Notes: generated by a model not told the origin, from the letters alone. A stretch of DNA of 64,000 bases from Macrococcoides canis (GCF_002119805.1 NZ_CP021059.1:1178001-1242000); one strand, 5' to 3'. Shown: positions 10,103-21,191, counted from the first letter of the stretch. Numbers and translations: made by a program.

Positions 10103-10810
10103 ATGAAATACAATACATCCTATCTACTAGGTGCAATTTTTGCCATACCAGTTGCTATCATTACTGGTATAATTTCTATGAATATTTTTCAATTTGAAAT
10201 GTGGCTTGACACTTTAATCATGATTGGATCTTATGTAATGACGTTTTTACCGGTGCAGCAAAAATCAGCACATACTTACCTCAAAGAAATTGGACTATCA
10301 AAAAACGACTATAAATACGTTAGAAAACAGTTAAAAATTGCAGAACCAAAAATCAAGCATCTTTTAGTTCAGTATAAGAAAGTCCGTTCATTAAATGAAT
10401 TAAAAAATGTCAATGAGATAAATAAGCTGGCACGCGTAATATTTAAGAATGTGCAGAAATCTCCTTCAAAATTTTTTAATGTGGATAGTTTTTTCTTCTC
10501 ACATCTTGATAACACGGTCAATTTATTGGACGAATATCTTTATCTGTCAAGAATGCCTCATAAAACGAAAGAGGATCAGCAACTGTTAAATCATGCTAGA
10601 CTAACGTTAGATGAGTTAAAGCGTACTTTACAGGCTGATCTGCGTGCTTTAAACAAAGAAAATTATGAAACGATGAAAGTTGAAATTAATCTTGCAGATA
10701 ACTATACAACTAAACAAAATTTTAATGAAAGACAGGCACAGATTGAACATAAAGAGGAAGCGCCTCTTCAATTCAAAAATGCAGTCCACTACGAAGAAGA
10801 AAGGAAATAA
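10103..10810 (+). CDS. xpaC: XpaC-like membrane protein
   Basis: A 235-aa protein with two N-terminal hydrophobic segments (about residues 5-30 and 35-50) and a long charged helical cytoplasmic part. This architecture matches the XpaC family (named for 5-bromo-4-chloroindolyl phosphate hydrolysis), whose biochemical role is unclear. It is paired with telA as in other Firmicutes. AAGGA (10090-10094) favours the ATG at 10103 over the one at 10085, which directly abuts the acyP stop and has no RBS. Confidence 0.8.
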   Translation: MKYNTSYLLGAIFAIPVAIITGIISMNIFQFEMWLDTLIMIGSYVMTFLPVQQKSAHTYLKEIGLSKNDYKYVRKQLKIAEPKIKHLLVQYKKVRSLNELKNVNEINKLARVIFKNVQKSPSKFFNVDSFFFSHLDNTVNLLDEYLYLSRMPHKTKEDQQLLNHARLTLDELKRTLQADLRALNKENYETMKVEINLADNYTTKQNFNERQAQIEHKEEAPLQFKNAVHYEEERK

Positions 10811-10812
10811 AC

Positions 10813-11970
10813 ATGAACGATAAAAATTTAACAGACGAACTTATAAGCAATCCGTTTGAGATGCAGAAAGAAATTATTCAGGAACAACAAAATAATATAA
10901 CAACGACTTTTGAAACGAATGAAATGTCTCTTGAAAAACGTGAACAGATTAATCAGATAAAAAATCAGATTGTCCCACTAGATAATGAAAAGCTCTTGCT
11001 TTACGGTGCAGGTGCACAGCAAAAGTTATCACAGTTCTCTCATCAAATTTTAGATGAAGTTCAAAGAAAAGATATTGGTTCTATCGGTAATAATCTGGAT
11101 CAGCTTATGAAGAAGCTTAAAGAAGTTGATCCAGATGAAATACAGAATATTGATAAAAGTAAGGTTAAAAGACTGTTTAAACGTGTATCTAAATCTGTAA
11201 ATGAACTTATTTCTAGATATCAGTCTGTAGCAAGCCAGATCGATAGAATTTCTGTTGAGCTTGATAATTCAAAAAATGTATTGATGCGTGATATTCAAAT
11301 GCTGGATCAGCTCTATGATCAGAACAAAGCATATTTTGAAGCCATTGACTTGTTCATTATCGCGGCCGAAGAAAAAAGAGATGAAATTAATAATCAGCTC
11401 TTACCTGAACTTGAACAAAAAGCGATGCATTCAAATGATCAGATGATTGTTCAGGATGTTAATGATATGCGTCATTACGTCAACAGACTAGATAAAAGAA
11501 TCTATGACCTTAAACTATCCAGACAAATTACATTGCAGTCTGCGCCTCAAATTCGCATGATTCAGGATGTTAATCAGACTTTAGCTGAAAAGATTCAGAG
11601 TTCCATCCTTACAAGTATTCCGTTATGGAAGAATCAGATGGCTATTGCAATGAGCCTCTTACACCAGCAAAAAGCATCTAAAGCACAGCAGCAAGTTACT
11701 AATACGACGAATGAACTTCTCCTTAAAAATTCAGAGATGCTAAAGATGAATACGATTCGTACTGCTGAAGAAAATGAGCGTGGTATCGTTGAATTAGAAA
11801 CATTAAAGATAACACAGCAAAATATTGTGGATACTATACGTGAAACGATGCATATCCAGGCTGAAGGAAAAGAAAAACGACGTAACGCAGAAATAGAGCT
11901 TAGCAAGATGGAACAAGATCTAAAAACTCAACTATTGCAATTGCAACAAGAACAAAACCAGAGACGTTAG
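10813..11970 (+). CDS. telA: Toxic anion resistance protein TelA
   Basis: A 385-aa, almost wholly helical cytoplasmic protein of the TelA/KlaA family, associated with tellurite and envelope-stress tolerance; the mechanism is not established. Conserved stretch GNNLDQLMKKLKEVDPDE and coiled-coil-rich C-terminus (KEKRRNAEIELSKMEQDL). The AAAGGA RBS lies in the end of xpaC. The stop codon is inside a perfect 15-bp terminator stem shared with brnQ. Confidence 0.9.
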   Translation: MNDKNLTDELISNPFEMQKEIIQEQQNNITTTFETNEMSLEKREQINQIKNQIVPLDNEKLLLYGAGAQQKLSQFSHQILDEVQRKDIGSIGNNLDQLMKKLKEVDPDEIQNIDKSKVKRLFKRVSKSVNELISRYQSVASQIDRISVELDNSKNVLMRDIQMLDQLYDQNKAYFEAIDLFIIAAEEKRDEINNQLLPELEQKAMHSNDQMIVQDVNDMRHYVNRLDKRIYDLKLSRQITLQSAPQIRMIQDVNQTLAEKIQSSILTSIPLWKNQMAIAMSLLHQQKASKAQQQVTNTTNELLLKNSEMLKMNTIRTAEENERGIVELETLKITQQNIVDTIRETMHIQAEGKEKRRNAEIELSKMEQDLKTQLLQLQQEQNQRR

Positions 11971-11984
11971 TCTCTGGTTTTGTT
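11951..11984. terminator. Bidirectional terminator shared by telA and brnQ
   Basis: A perfect 15-bp inverted repeat (11951-11965 and 11970-11984, loop GTTA). It contains the telA stop codon and reaches the brnQ stop codon; the stem edges give T-rich tails on both strands. Confidence 0.85.
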
Positions 11985-13311
11985 ATGAATATACAATTTT
12001 TTCTTTATCCTTTCCAATTACAAGACCAATCACATACCCTATAATCGCAAATAATAACCATTCCATCGATTCCGCTTTTAGTGGTAAGTGATCCATAAAT
12101 GGCGCAACCTGGAACTGACTTTGCAGTACAGATAAGATCGCAACAATTGTCACGATAAAGATCGGAATCTGCATTGCAAGTTGTGGTGTAGGAATAAATT
12201 TAGCTAAGAGCATTGTCAATAAAAGTGTCATTGCAATTGGATAAAGTACCAATAAAACAGGAATGCTCATCGCAATTACTGAGCTTAAACCTTGATTGGC
12301 TAACACTAAGCTAAACAATGTAAATACAACTGCATATGTTTTATACGAAATTTTCGGAAATATTTCATGAAAGTATTCTGAAACCGCTACAACTAAACCT
12401 GTAGAAGTCGTTAAACAAGCAAGTGATACGATAACACCAATCAATACTTTTCCAAATGTGCCGTAAGTCGCATTTGCAACATGCGTCAATAAATAAGTCC
12501 CGAGGTCCAGCTTATTCGTCGTAATATTTGATAGCTCATCTTGTGTTAAATGATAATGACTACCTATCCAGCCTAATGATACATATATAAATCCTAATGC
12601 AACCGCAGCTATGATTCCTGAAAGCACAGTCTGTTTGAATAACCCAGTCTCCTTAGTAATGCCCTTCCCTTTAATCGCAGAAATAACAATTACACTGAAT
12701 GCGATTGCTGCAATTGCATCCATCGTGTTATAGCCATTTGTAAACCCATCGAAGAAACTACGCGTATTACTCGTATAAATATTGCTATCAGCAGTAACTG
12801 GAGATTCACCAGATAAAAGCATGAATCCTTTAATCACTAATGCAATAATTGAAACAAGTAATAATGGTGTTAATATAGAACCGATTCTATCAACCATCTT
12901 TGATGGATTAATAGATAACCATAAAGTAACACCAAAGTAGATTAAAGTAAAAATAAATAAAGACATGGCTGATGGTTTATCTAAAAATGGCACAATTGCC
13001 ATCTCGTAAGAAGTAGCACCCGTACGAGGAATCGCAAAAAGCGGTCCAATCGTCAAATAAATAGCAACTAAAAAGATGACACCGAATACAGGATTAATCT
13101 TATTTAATGCACCTTTATATCCACCCTCATCTAATGATCCTACAATGATACCTAATAAAGGTAATCCTACCCCAGTAATTACAAAACCAAAGATTGCTGG
13201 CCAGAAGAACTGTCCGCTAGAAAAACCTAAATTCGGAGGGAAAATTAAGTTTCCTGCACCAAAAAATATTGCAAAAAGCATAAAACCCACGATCCAAGTG
13301 TTCTTATTCAT
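11983..13311 (-). CDS. brnQ: Branched-chain amino acid transporter
   Basis: A 442-aa membrane carrier of the LIVCS family (BrnQ), Na+-coupled uptake of leucine, isoleucine and valine. About 12 membrane segments can be read; the N-terminus FFGAGNLIFPPNLG is diagnostic. RBS AGGAGG precedes the ATG. A CodY-like box lies upstream (13382-13396), consistent with CodY control of BCAA uptake in relatives. Confidence 0.95.
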   Translation of the reverse strand: MNKNTWIVGFMLFAIFFGAGNLIFPPNLGFSSGQFFWPAIFGFVITGVGLPLLGIIVGSLDEGGYKGALNKINPVFGVIFLVAIYLTIGPLFAIPRTGATSYEMAIVPFLDKPSAMSLFIFTLIYFGVTLWLSINPSKMVDRIGSILTPLLLVSIIALVIKGFMLLSGESPVTADSNIYTSNTRSFFDGFTNGYNTMDAIAAIAFSVIVISAIKGKGITKETGLFKQTVLSGIIAAVALGFIYVSLGWIGSHYHLTQDELSNITTNKLDLGTYLLTHVANATYGTFGKVLIGVIVSLACLTTSTGLVVAVSEYFHEIFPKISYKTYAVVFTLFSLVLANQGLSSVIAMSIPVLLVLYPIAMTLLLTMLLAKFIPTPQLAMQIPIFIVTIVAILSVLQSQFQVAPFMDHLPLKAESMEWLLFAIIGYVIGLVIGKDKEKIVYS

Positions 13312-13381
13312 ATAAAACCTCCTATTGATTAATAAAAATTATAATAACACTTTAAACCGTTGAAAACAAGCACATTTTTTA

Positions 13382-13396
13382 TATTTTCAGAATATT
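13382..13396 (-). promoter_or_regulatory. CodY-like box upstream of brnQ
   Basis: TATTTTCAGAATATT matches the CodY consensus AATTTTCWGAAAATT at 13 of 15 positions. It lies about 70 nt upstream of the brnQ start and just beyond a plausible promoter with -10 TATAAT, in a gap of 85 nt. Confidence 0.55.
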
Positions 13397-15238
13397 TTAA
13401 AATTGTTTCATGCTTTGCAGTAATAAGGTCTTCAGTAAAGGCTGAATAATACCTGGCAACTTTTCTACACCTTCAACAAAAATGCAGTAATCATTATAGA
13501 TATTTCGCACGGTGGCACGTGTATTATCATCTATGACAGACTGACTCAAAAATATATTGATAACGTATACATTTTCTTTTCTGAGCGCGACTACGGCATC
13601 ATGTGTATCAATGATTCCATTAGATTCATAATTAAAGGCAGATGGCTCTCCATCTGAGAATACAATTAAAAACTTCTGCTTTTCTTTTCTCTGTTTCAGC
13701 ATTTGACCTGCAACTCTGATTGCGAGGCCATCTCGATTATCTTCTCCATTGTGAAAACTTACAACATTTGCTGAATAAGCATCATTTAATGCATGTTCAT
13801 AAGGAATGATATGTTCAAAATAATTTGGCTGATTAAATTGATCCGCTTCAAACCCATCTTCATTAAATGCGATAATTTCGTGCTTGATCATCAACTGCAT
13901 CAGCGTCTCATGAAATAGCACAATCCCCTTCATCGTTTCAGCCATTTTGTCTTCCATACTATAAGAGGCATCAACAAGTAGCATAAATGTAGCATCCAGT
14001 TTGTATGAGGCTTGATCTTCTTTATAGAAGACTCGTTTTCTATCATCCAGAAACCATGTTGTAAGTTTTCGACTCAGCTTTCCTTTGCTTAAATTCATAC
14101 GTGCGGATGTCTGTTCGTGTTCGATTGTCTTATTGATCACGTTTACCAGCGTTTTAATCTCTTTATTGACTTCATCCTTATACTGACTGTATGTTGCTTT
14201 GCTTGATTCGTCCTGAACAGTATCTTTCCATATTATTTGAGCATACTTATTCTCTTCCCCAATAAACTCACTGATATCATTACCGTGTGCATCGACTTGG
14301 GGTGGTGATACTTTTCCTTTAGCCATCAGCATTTCAGTGATATCATCGGCTGCGTCACCTTGTCTGTCATTCTCTTTAATATTGTTACTATTTGAGCCTT
14401 CCGTTACATCTGTTTCCAGATAAGCACCGTTCTCTGTCTTTGTGTCCTTTTGTTTTGTCTCTACACGTTCGGAAGCTTCCATATCATCAACATCCTGATG
14501 TGCTTTATCCAAATTGGCCTTCTTATAGGCATGTGCATTCATAAAGGCTTTTTTAGGGATGTGATAATATTCATTTAACATATCCTGATGAATGACTGGT
14601 TCTAATACATAATAAAGTCTATACGCAAGATTCATACTATCTTCTGTGTCATTCAACGTAAATGCATCCTGAAGGGCAAGCTGCACTGCAAATTCAGTTT
14701 CTGGCTTATAATATGATGTAAATGACAGTGCACTTTCCATAAGTAATGCATGCTCAATTTGCAGAAATAGTTCATCCGTAGGCATGGCCTTCGTTCTATA
14801 AAATTCAATCTGTCCTTCATTATCCTTTAGTTTTTCCTTAACGCGTACAACAAAGAATTTATTTGTAAATGGACGACTCCTACGGATAAGATGCATCAGT
14901 CGGTATTCTTCAATCATCATAAATAATTGCTGAAAAAGTGAAGGATACTTTACATCCTCTCCAATAATCTCTTTCACTATATCAAGTGCTATATATTGAA
15001 ACCCATATGCGTATAATATACAGTCGCTCTTCAATAATTTTATAACTTCATCTTCTTTACGATGCTTCCACTTAAATGATACATTGATCGTATTTTCCAC
15101 CAGATCATAATAGGCAAATTTCTGAAAACCGACTTTCACTTCATTATCTTCCAGTAACAATTGTGCAAGGTCTGTTAATGTCATAATTAGTGAAGGATCA
15201 ACAACTTCATCATTAAATAGTATAAACTTTTCACTCAT
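13397..15238 (-). CDS. VWA-domain protein of a MoxR/VWA pair
   Basis: A 613-aa cytoplasmic protein. The C-terminal third is a von Willebrand A domain with a MIDAS motif DASYS at about residue 420 and a following FSDGEPSAF segment. The middle (about residues 245-315) is a charged low-complexity linker. The N-terminal half has no motif I recognise. It resembles CobT/NorD-type partners of MoxR ATPases, which act as metal-insertion or complex-remodelling chaperones; the substrate is unknown. The start overlaps the ATPase stop codon by one base. Confidence 0.85.
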   Translation of the reverse strand: MSEKFILFNDEVVDPSLIMTLTDLAQLLLEDNEVKVGFQKFAYYDLVENTINVSFKWKHRKEDEVIKLLKSDCILYAYGFQYIALDIVKEIIGEDVKYPSLFQQLFMMIEEYRLMHLIRRSRPFTNKFFVVRVKEKLKDNEGQIEFYRTKAMPTDELFLQIEHALLMESALSFTSYYKPETEFAVQLALQDAFTLNDTEDSMNLAYRLYYVLEPVIHQDMLNEYYHIPKKAFMNAHAYKKANLDKAHQDVDDMEASERVETKQKDTKTENGAYLETDVTEGSNSNNIKENDRQGDAADDITEMLMAKGKVSPPQVDAHGNDISEFIGEENKYAQIIWKDTVQDESSKATYSQYKDEVNKEIKTLVNVINKTIEHEQTSARMNLSKGKLSRKLTTWFLDDRKRVFYKEDQASYKLDATFMLLVDASYSMEDKMAETMKGIVLFHETLMQLMIKHEIIAFNEDGFEADQFNQPNYFEHIIPYEHALNDAYSANVVSFHNGEDNRDGLAIRVAGQMLKQRKEKQKFLIVFSDGEPSAFNYESNGIIDTHDAVVALRKENVYVINIFLSQSVIDDNTRATVRNIYNDYCIFVEGVEKLPGIIQPLLKTLLLQSMKQF

Positions 15239-16020
15239 CAGAAATTCAGTTCCAGTGCATTTTGAATCGCATTCTGTTCGCGTTCATCATCTAATTTGTC
15301 AATAATTGCTCGCTTTGCTGCTCGCTCAACAGGCATCACTGTCGTTAAATCACAAAAATCAAGTAACGCACGGATTGAGCTTGCTTCTTCACTAATCTGA
15401 CCTTGACTTGCCATAGTGATTAAATCATGGTTGAACTTTATTATCTGGTTAATTAGCTGCTCATCTTCAAGTAATGTCTGTTCTTTTATTACAGCCTTTA
15501 ATATCTCACCAGAAATATAATCCATATCTATTACAACAAATCGGTTTTTCAATGCTTCATTCATCGGTAATGTCCCTACATAGCCTACATTAATCGCAGC
15601 GATTACCTTAAAGTTTTCGTGTGCTGTAATTACCTCACCTGTAAAAGGATTCGTAACGGTCTTACGATAATCAAGAACACCATTTAATATTGGTAATGTT
15701 TCAGGTTTTGCCATATTGATTTCGTCGATATAAAGGATATTACCTTCTCTCATCGCTTCAAGTACAGGTCCATCAACAAAGACGATTCTACTTTCTCCGT
15801 CAATATTTTCAATGGTCTTATATCCTAATAAACTTTCTGCATCCAGATCGACTGAACAGTTGATGCTATTCATTTTTAATTTTAGTTCGTTGCTTAAAGT
15901 TTCAGCTAATTTTGTTTTTCCTGATCCTGTTGGACCTTTTAGCAATACATTTTTCTTCAGCTTCAGCATGATTAATGCATCTTCTTTAATTGTAGTATCA
16001 CTATTTTGATATTTGATCAT
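15238..16020 (-). CDS. MoxR-family AAA+ ATPase
   Basis: A 260-aa AAA+ protein of the MoxR/CbbQ/NorQ type: Walker A GPTGSGKT (29-36), Walker B ILYIDEIN, sensor 1 in AAINVGY and a C-terminal lid. It probably remodels a protein complex together with the VWA protein encoded just downstream. The ATG at 16020 is chosen over that at 16029 because AAAGGA is 8 nt away from the former and abuts the latter. Confidence 0.88.
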   Translation of the reverse strand: MIKYQNSDTTIKEDALIMLKLKKNVLLKGPTGSGKTKLAETLSNELKLKMNSINCSVDLDAESLLGYKTIENIDGESRIVFVDGPVLEAMREGNILYIDEINMAKPETLPILNGVLDYRKTVTNPFTGEVITAHENFKVIAAINVGYVGTLPMNEALKNRFVVIDMDYISGEILKAVIKEQTLLEDEQLINQIIKFNHDLITMASQGQISEEASSIRALLDFCDLTTVMPVERAAKRAIIDKLDDEREQNAIQNALELNF

Positions 16021-16051
16021 TATGTTCATCCTTTCAAATTATCCAATAAAA

Positions 16052-16075
16052 AATAGAGGATTTGCATCCTCTATT
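16052..16075 (-). terminator. Terminator of the DUF6501 gene
   Basis: Perfect 10-bp stem (16052-16061 and 16066-16075, loop TTGC) followed by T-rich sequence on the minus strand. Confidence 0.75.
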
Positions 16076-16175
16076 ATACTATATTGTATCTTTTTATTAA
16101 ACGTGTCTGTACTATACGTAGCTCTTGAATAATAAATAAATTTTCAGACTGTATTATTAAAGAAATATAACTGTA

Positions 16176-16379
16176 CTATACTTCTTTAAAGTATTCTTTA
16201 TAATAGCCGCCTACTTTACCGCTATTATCTCTAATATGATAATATTCTTCCGTTTCATTGACTACATCATATACTGTTCCTACTGTCAGCATATCACTTA
16301 CTTTATATTTCTTTGCATCAACATTTATTACTTCAACGTGTTTAATTGCTTCTTTATTGTGCCATTCTTCATGTAACAT
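16176..16379 (-). CDS. DUF6501 family small protein
   Basis: A 67-aa acidic protein starting MLHEEWHNKEAIKHVEV and ending DNSGKVGGYYKEYFKEV. I recognise it as a conserved staphylococcal small protein (DUF6501) near odhAB; the fold looks like a small beta barrel and no function is known to me. AAGGAG is 7 nt before the ATG at 16379, better than the in-frame ATG at 16385. It has its own terminator. Confidence 0.7.
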   Translation of the reverse strand: MLHEEWHNKEAIKHVEVINVDAKKYKVSDMLTVGTVYDVVNETEEYYHIRDNSGKVGGYYKEYFKEV

Positions 16380-16419
16380 ATTCATGCTCCTTACTTAATT
16401 AAATTTTAATATTTACTGC

Positions 16420-17270
16420 TTACAAATTAAAATCAGGCTTTGTACTTAATTCAAATACAATGCCGCTTAGATCTTTAAAGAAAATCGTTTTATAAAATTT
16501 ACGTTCACTAATCTCCGAATGCGGGATATGAGCAGATTCTAATCGCTTCTTATATTCGAGTAATGCTTCTTCTGTTACTGATAATCCAATTTGCTCAATA
16601 TTAGCTGCACGTTTCTCTTCAGACTGAGCACCTTGAACGACATGGATTTCTCCACCACTCCCCCATCACCTGAAGTAAAGACTTGAATATCGTTATCAAA
16701 TGCTGCCAGCTGATAACTAGATGTGTGCTTTAAGTCTAATACTTGTGTCAGTAGACTGGATGTCAATAAACGATTTGAAACATTTATCAGCACTGGTCCT
16801 AAACCGAGAATTTGATGAATAGCATCTACGCTACTATCATCAACAGGCTCTCCTAAAGGAATTCCTTTGTTATGTTCATCAGAAATGAGATAAACACATC
16901 TTCCATCACAGTCGTAAAATGGAAGCGCATGCTTGCCATTTAATTTAATGACAGTATCATACTTGATATTCATTTCATCAAAACGGAGTTTAAATACATA
17001 TAGACTATAGTCCGTCGGCACTCTTAATGAATAAGCGTAAATTTCATCTGTTGTATATTCAATAGAAAGAGCGTTAGCAACTTCTACTACAGACAATAAC
17101 GTTCCTGCATTGCCCTTATTGTCACCGAAATATAAGTTCTTCATCGCCGTATTTTCTATATTCTCAGTTTCCTTGAGTAATTTAAGTCCAAGTACTTTAT
17201 TGTAGAAATTAATAAATCGCTGTATATCATGGGTAATTACCGTAACATGATGTAATCCATTCGTCTGCAT
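16420..17270 (-). pseudogene. VOC-family (glyoxalase/ring-cleaving dioxygenase) protein, frameshifted
   Basis: Two vicinal-oxygen-chelate modules: residues 1-130 (LHHVTVITHDIQRFINFYNKVLGL) and a second from about 140. The first frame runs to a stop at 16575, but from about 16655 the family-like sequence (EIHVVQGAQSEEKRAANIEQIGLSV ending KDLSGIVFELSTKPDFNL) continues in another frame to a stop at 16420. One extra G in the five-G run (complement of 16660-16664) restores a single ORF of about 283 aa. VOC proteins use a metal (often Fe or Mn); the substrate is unknown. The ATG at 17270 follows GGAGG; the earlier TTG is inside the RBS. Confidence 0.8.
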
Positions 17271-17289
17271 ATAAACCTCCAAAAAATAA

Positions 17290-17323
17290 GTCCACTATAC
17301 ATATTATACAATGTATAGTGGAC
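17290..17323 (-). terminator. Terminator of odhAB
   Basis: Perfect 13-bp stem (17290-17302 and 17311-17323), followed on the minus strand by TTATTTTTT. It lies 16 nt past the odhB stop. Confidence 0.8.
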
Positions 17324-17338
17324 GAACGTAAATCAATA

Positions 17339-18601
17339 TTAGCTTTCAAGCAATAAATCTTCAGGGCTCTCGATGAGTTCTTTTATTGTCTTTAAGAATC
17401 CGACAGCTTCTTTACCATCGATGATTCTATGATCATAGCTTAATGCGATATACATCATCGGACGATTTTCCATACGTTCTTTATCGATAGCTACAGGTCG
17501 AGTGACAATCGAATGCATACCTAAAATAGCTGCCTGTGTTCCATTAATGATTGGCGTTGACATCAATGAACCGAATACACCACCATTTGTGATTGTAAAT
17601 GAACCACCCATCATATCATCTAAAGATAGTTTCTTATCTCTCGCTTTAACCGCAAGATCATAGATGCTGCCCTCTATTTCAGCGAAGTTCTTCTTATCAC
17701 AATCACGAACGACTGGTACTACTAATCCTTCTTCAGTAGAAACAGCGACACCGATATCATAGAATTGCTTTAAGATTAAGTCGTCTCCATCAATTTCAGC
17801 ATTTACAGCAGGATATTTCTTAAGTGCTGCTACAACAGCCTTCGTAAAGAATGACATAAATCCTAGACGCGTTCCATTATGATCTTCCTGGAACTTGTCT
17901 TTTTTACGTTTGCGAAGTTCCATAACATTTGTCATATCTACTTCGTTGAAAGTCGTTAACATTGCAGTATTGTTAGATACTTCCAATAATTTCTTTGCGA
18001 TAGTCTGACGACGACGAGACATCTTTTCTCTTATTACAGGTTTCTCAGGGTTAGATGCCGTTTGTTTTGGTGCTTCTGTTTTTTGAGTCGGCGCTGATTG
18101 TGCAGGTGCTGATTGTGCATTTTTAACATCATGCGAACGAATAAGTCCTCGCGGATCCTTACTATTTACATCACTTAGATCAATACCATTTTCGCGTGCA
18201 TAGCGACGTGCAGATGGTGTAGCTACGATGCGTTCTGATGATTTATCAGCAGCTTCAGTTTTCTCTTCAGATTTCACTTCTTCTTTAGTTTCTGACTGCG
18301 CTACTGACTGTTCTTCAGATTTTGCTGTTTCTTGTGGAGATGCATCATTGCTCGCTTTTGGTGTTCCTCCAGCTTCAACAATCGCAATTACTGAGCCTAC
18401 TTCAACTGTATCACCTTCAGCCGCTTTAAGCTCTGTAATAACCCCCGCTTCCTCTGAGATAACTTCAACGTTAACTTTATCTGTTTCAAGCTCTACGATA
18501 TTTTCGCCTTTTTCAACACTGTCTCCAACTTGTTTGAACCAAGTCGATATTGTACCTTCTGTAATTGATTCTGCTAATTCTGGAACTCTGATTTCAGCCA
18601 A
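17339..18601 (-). CDS. odhB: 2-oxoglutarate dehydrogenase E2 (dihydrolipoyl succinyltransferase)
   Basis: Core subunit of the TCA-cycle 2-oxoglutarate dehydrogenase, transferring succinyl to CoA. Lipoyl domain 1-77 with lipoylated K42 (ETDKVNVEV), an Ala/Pro/Glu/Lys linker, an E1/E3-binding domain ([15 protein letters not shown]) near 135-165, and a catalytic domain ending in SYDHRIIDG (His391, Asp395). 420 aa. It lies 13 nt downstream of odhA. Confidence 0.96.
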   Translation of the reverse strand: MAEIRVPELAESITEGTISTWFKQVGDSVEKGENIVELETDKVNVEVISEEAGVITELKAAEGDTVEVGSVIAIVEAGGTPKASNDASPQETAKSEEQSVAQSETKEEVKSEEKTEAADKSSERIVATPSARRYARENGIDLSDVNSKDPRGLIRSHDVKNAQSAPAQSAPTQKTEAPKQTASNPEKPVIREKMSRRRQTIAKKLLEVSNNTAMLTTFNEVDMTNVMELRKRKKDKFQEDHNGTRLGFMSFFTKAVVAALKKYPAVNAEIDGDDLILKQFYDIGVAVSTEEGLVVPVVRDCDKKNFAEIEGSIYDLAVKARDKKLSLDDMMGGSFTITNGGVFGSLMSTPIINGTQAAILGMHSIVTRPVAIDKERMENRPMMYIALSYDHRIIDGKEAVGFLKTIKELIESPEDLLLES

Positions 18602-18614
18602 TTTAATTTCCCCC

Positions 18615-21191
18615 TTAAATGTTTAACGCTTCGCTAATAAGCTTTGATTGTACAATTTTATGGATTTCATTATCACCTTCAGCTGGTGCTGCACGATGTG
18701 GTCGACCATAGTATGATAATTTTACTTTGTCAGGTTTGATGTTATTTAGTAATGGATAAATATAGTGCCATGAACCTTGGTTCTGTGGTTCTTCCTGAAC
18801 AAAACCGATTTCTGCTAATCCTTTTAGATCATCAATGATCGCTTTAATATCTTGTTCTGGGAACGGATAGATCTGCTCAAGACGGATGACATGTACTGCG
18901 TCATTTGGATTTTTAGTAAGTTCAGTCATCAGGTCTACTGCAACTTTACCACTTGCAATCAATAGTTTCTTAACTTTAGTCTTCTTATATTCATCAGAAA
19001 TAATCGCTTTAAAGCCACCTTCTGTGAATTTATCCACCGTATCAGAAACAAAATTATTACGTAATAAACTTTTTGGGCTCATAATTACAAGAGGACGCAT
19101 TTTATCTGTTCCTAAATATTGTGCTTGACGTCTTAATAAATGGAAATAGTTTGCTGTGCTGGATAGATTTGCAACTGTCCAGTTATTTTCTGCAGCAAGC
19201 TGTAGGAATCGCTCCAATCGTGCAGAAGAGTGCTCCGGACCTTGTCCTTCGAATGCATGTGGCAGCAATAATGTAAGTCCACTCTTTTCGCCCCATTTTG
19301 CTTCGGCACTGCTGATGAAATTATCAAAGATCATTTGCGCCATATTAGCAAAATCACCATACTGTGCTTCCCAGACTGCTAAAGCTTTAGTGTTCTGCAG
19401 ATTATAACCATATTCAAATCCTACTACAGCCGCTTCGGATAACGGCGAATTATGAATATCGAATGAACTTTTAGCACCTTCAATGTGCTGTAATGGGATA
19501 TATTTATCACCATTCTCAACATCATGCAGTACTGCGTGACGGTGTGCAAACGTACCACGTTCAGCATCTTGTCCAGTATGTCGAACTGGATGACCATCCT
19601 GAATAATTGTTCCATACGCTAAGAGTTCAGCATGACCCCAATCCACAAGTCCCTCTTTCGTAAATGGATCATTACGTCTTTCCAGAATCTTCTGCAGCTT
19701 ATTGAATACATTGAATCCTTCTGGTGTAGATAATATATCTTCATTTAACTGTTTTAACTGTTCAAATGCTACACCTGTTTCAATTTTTTCATAACCAGCT
19801 TCAACCGCTTCCGGCATCTTCATATCGCTGTCATTATTTACTGATGATTTATCAATTGCATCATGAGCTGAACGAAGTCTAGAAGCTACATCTTCAAAGA
19901 TTGCATTCATTTCATCCTCAGTAATCACAGAAGCTTCAACAAGCGACTTACCATATAGAATTTCAATACTTGGATGTCCTTTAACTTCTTTATACAGCAT
20001 TGGATTCGTCACTGTAGGTTCATCCATTTCATTATGTCCGTAACGTCGGTAACCTACGAGATCAATTACGAAATCTTTATTGAATTTCTGTCTGTATGCC
20101 ATCGCAAGTTCAATTGCTTCGATACATGCTTCCAGATCATCAGCATTGACATGGATGATCGGTAAATCATAGCCTTTAGCAACATCTGTAGCATATGTAG
20201 TTGAACGTGAATCATAGGATTCTGTTGTAAAACCTACACGGTTGTTAGTAATGATGTGCAGTGATCCCCCAACTGAATATCCAGCAAGATTACTTAAGTT
20301 CATACTTTCAAAGTTGATACCTTGACCAGGGAAAGCAGCGTCACCATGAATTAAAACAGCTAGAGCTTTATTAAAATCCTGTTCTGGCTTATTGACACCA
20401 TCCGTAACTTCCTGTACGGCTCTTGTTTTACCTAATACAACGGGTGCAACAATTTCAAGGTGGGATGGATTGTTTGCTAAAGAGACGGTCTGTGTCTTAC
20501 CAAAGCGTTCTGTTGTTTTAGTACCACCGAGATGATACTTAACATCTCCTGTCCATCCTTTTGTAACCACTAGAGAACCGTCTTCCGGAAGAAACTTCAT
20601 TGGATCGGTATGCATAAATTCAGATAGCATCATTTCGTATGGTTTTTCAAGAATGTGTGTAAGAACGTTAAGACGGCCACGATGCGCCATTCCAATTTCA
20701 ATATTCTCGATTTCATTTTCACTGGCAATTTTAATAACATTCTCAAGCATCGGTACTAGTGCATCTACCCCTTCAATAGAGAAACGTTTAGCACCGACGA
20801 AATTTTTGTGGATATACTTTTCAAATCCTTCTACACGTGCGACGCTTTTAAGCAATTCAACTTTCTCTTCTTTACTGAAGTCCCTTTTTACCTTACTTTC
20901 AATTGTTGTTTTAAGCCACTCGCGTTCCTCGCTATTGTTAATATGAGAAACCTCATAGGCAATCGGACCTTGATAAGTCTGCTGCATTTCAGTAATCGCT
21001 TCAAAAGCATTGTTCAATTTTTCTCCATAGTGGTCAGAGACAAGTGAAGCGGGTAACTGTTTTAATACTTCTTCAGAAAGCTCGAAATCTTCTATGGAAA
21101 GTTTGATGTGCTGATCACGCTTCGGTTTATATAGCGGATAAATATCAGCTTTTAGATGCCCATACTGTCTGATATTATCTACTAGACGCAT
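18615..21191 (-). CDS. odhA: 2-oxoglutarate dehydrogenase E1, main ORF of a frameshifted gene
   Basis: Thiamine-diphosphate-dependent decarboxylase subunit of the complex. It carries [11 protein letters not shown], the ThDP motif region [10 protein letters not shown] and the transketolase-type C-terminal half ([18 protein letters not shown]). 858 aa is about 70 residues short of the family. The missing N-terminus is in another frame just upstream (21191-21391), and the residues preceding Met1 in this frame (ADADIVKRL) continue the family sequence. The ATG at 21191 therefore is probably not the true start. If the one-base loss is real, the TCA cycle would be affected. Confidence 0.92.
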   Translation of the reverse strand: MRLVDNIRQYGHLKADIYPLYKPKRDQHIKLSIEDFELSEEVLKQLPASLVSDHYGEKLNNAFEAITEMQQTYQGPIAYEVSHINNSEEREWLKTTIESKVKRDFSKEEKVELLKSVARVEGFEKYIHKNFVGAKRFSIEGVDALVPMLENVIKIASENEIENIEIGMAHRGRLNVLTHILEKPYEMMLSEFMHTDPMKFLPEDGSLVVTKGWTGDVKYHLGGTKTTERFGKTQTVSLANNPSHLEIVAPVVLGKTRAVQEVTDGVNKPEQDFNKALAVLIHGDAAFPGQGINFESMNLSNLAGYSVGGSLHIITNNRVGFTTESYDSRSTTYATDVAKGYDLPIIHVNADDLEACIEAIELAMAYRQKFNKDFVIDLVGYRRYGHNEMDEPTVTNPMLYKEVKGHPSIEILYGKSLVEASVITEDEMNAIFEDVASRLRSAHDAIDKSSVNNDSDMKMPEAVEAGYEKIETGVAFEQLKQLNEDILSTPEGFNVFNKLQKILERRNDPFTKEGLVDWGHAELLAYGTIIQDGHPVRHTGQDAERGTFAHRHAVLHDVENGDKYIPLQHIEGAKSSFDIHNSPLSEAAVVGFEYGYNLQNTKALAVWEAQYGDFANMAQMIFDNFISSAEAKWGEKSGLTLLLPHAFEGQGPEHSSARLERFLQLAAENNWTVANLSSTANYFHLLRRQAQYLGTDKMRPLVIMSPKSLLRNNFVSDTVDKFTEGGFKAIISDEYKKTKVKKLLIASGKVAVDLMTELTKNPNDAVHVIRLEQIYPFPEQDIKAIIDDLKGLAEIGFVQEEPQNQGSWHYIYPLLNNIKPDKVKLSYYGRPHRAAPAEGDNEIHKIVQSKLISEALNI

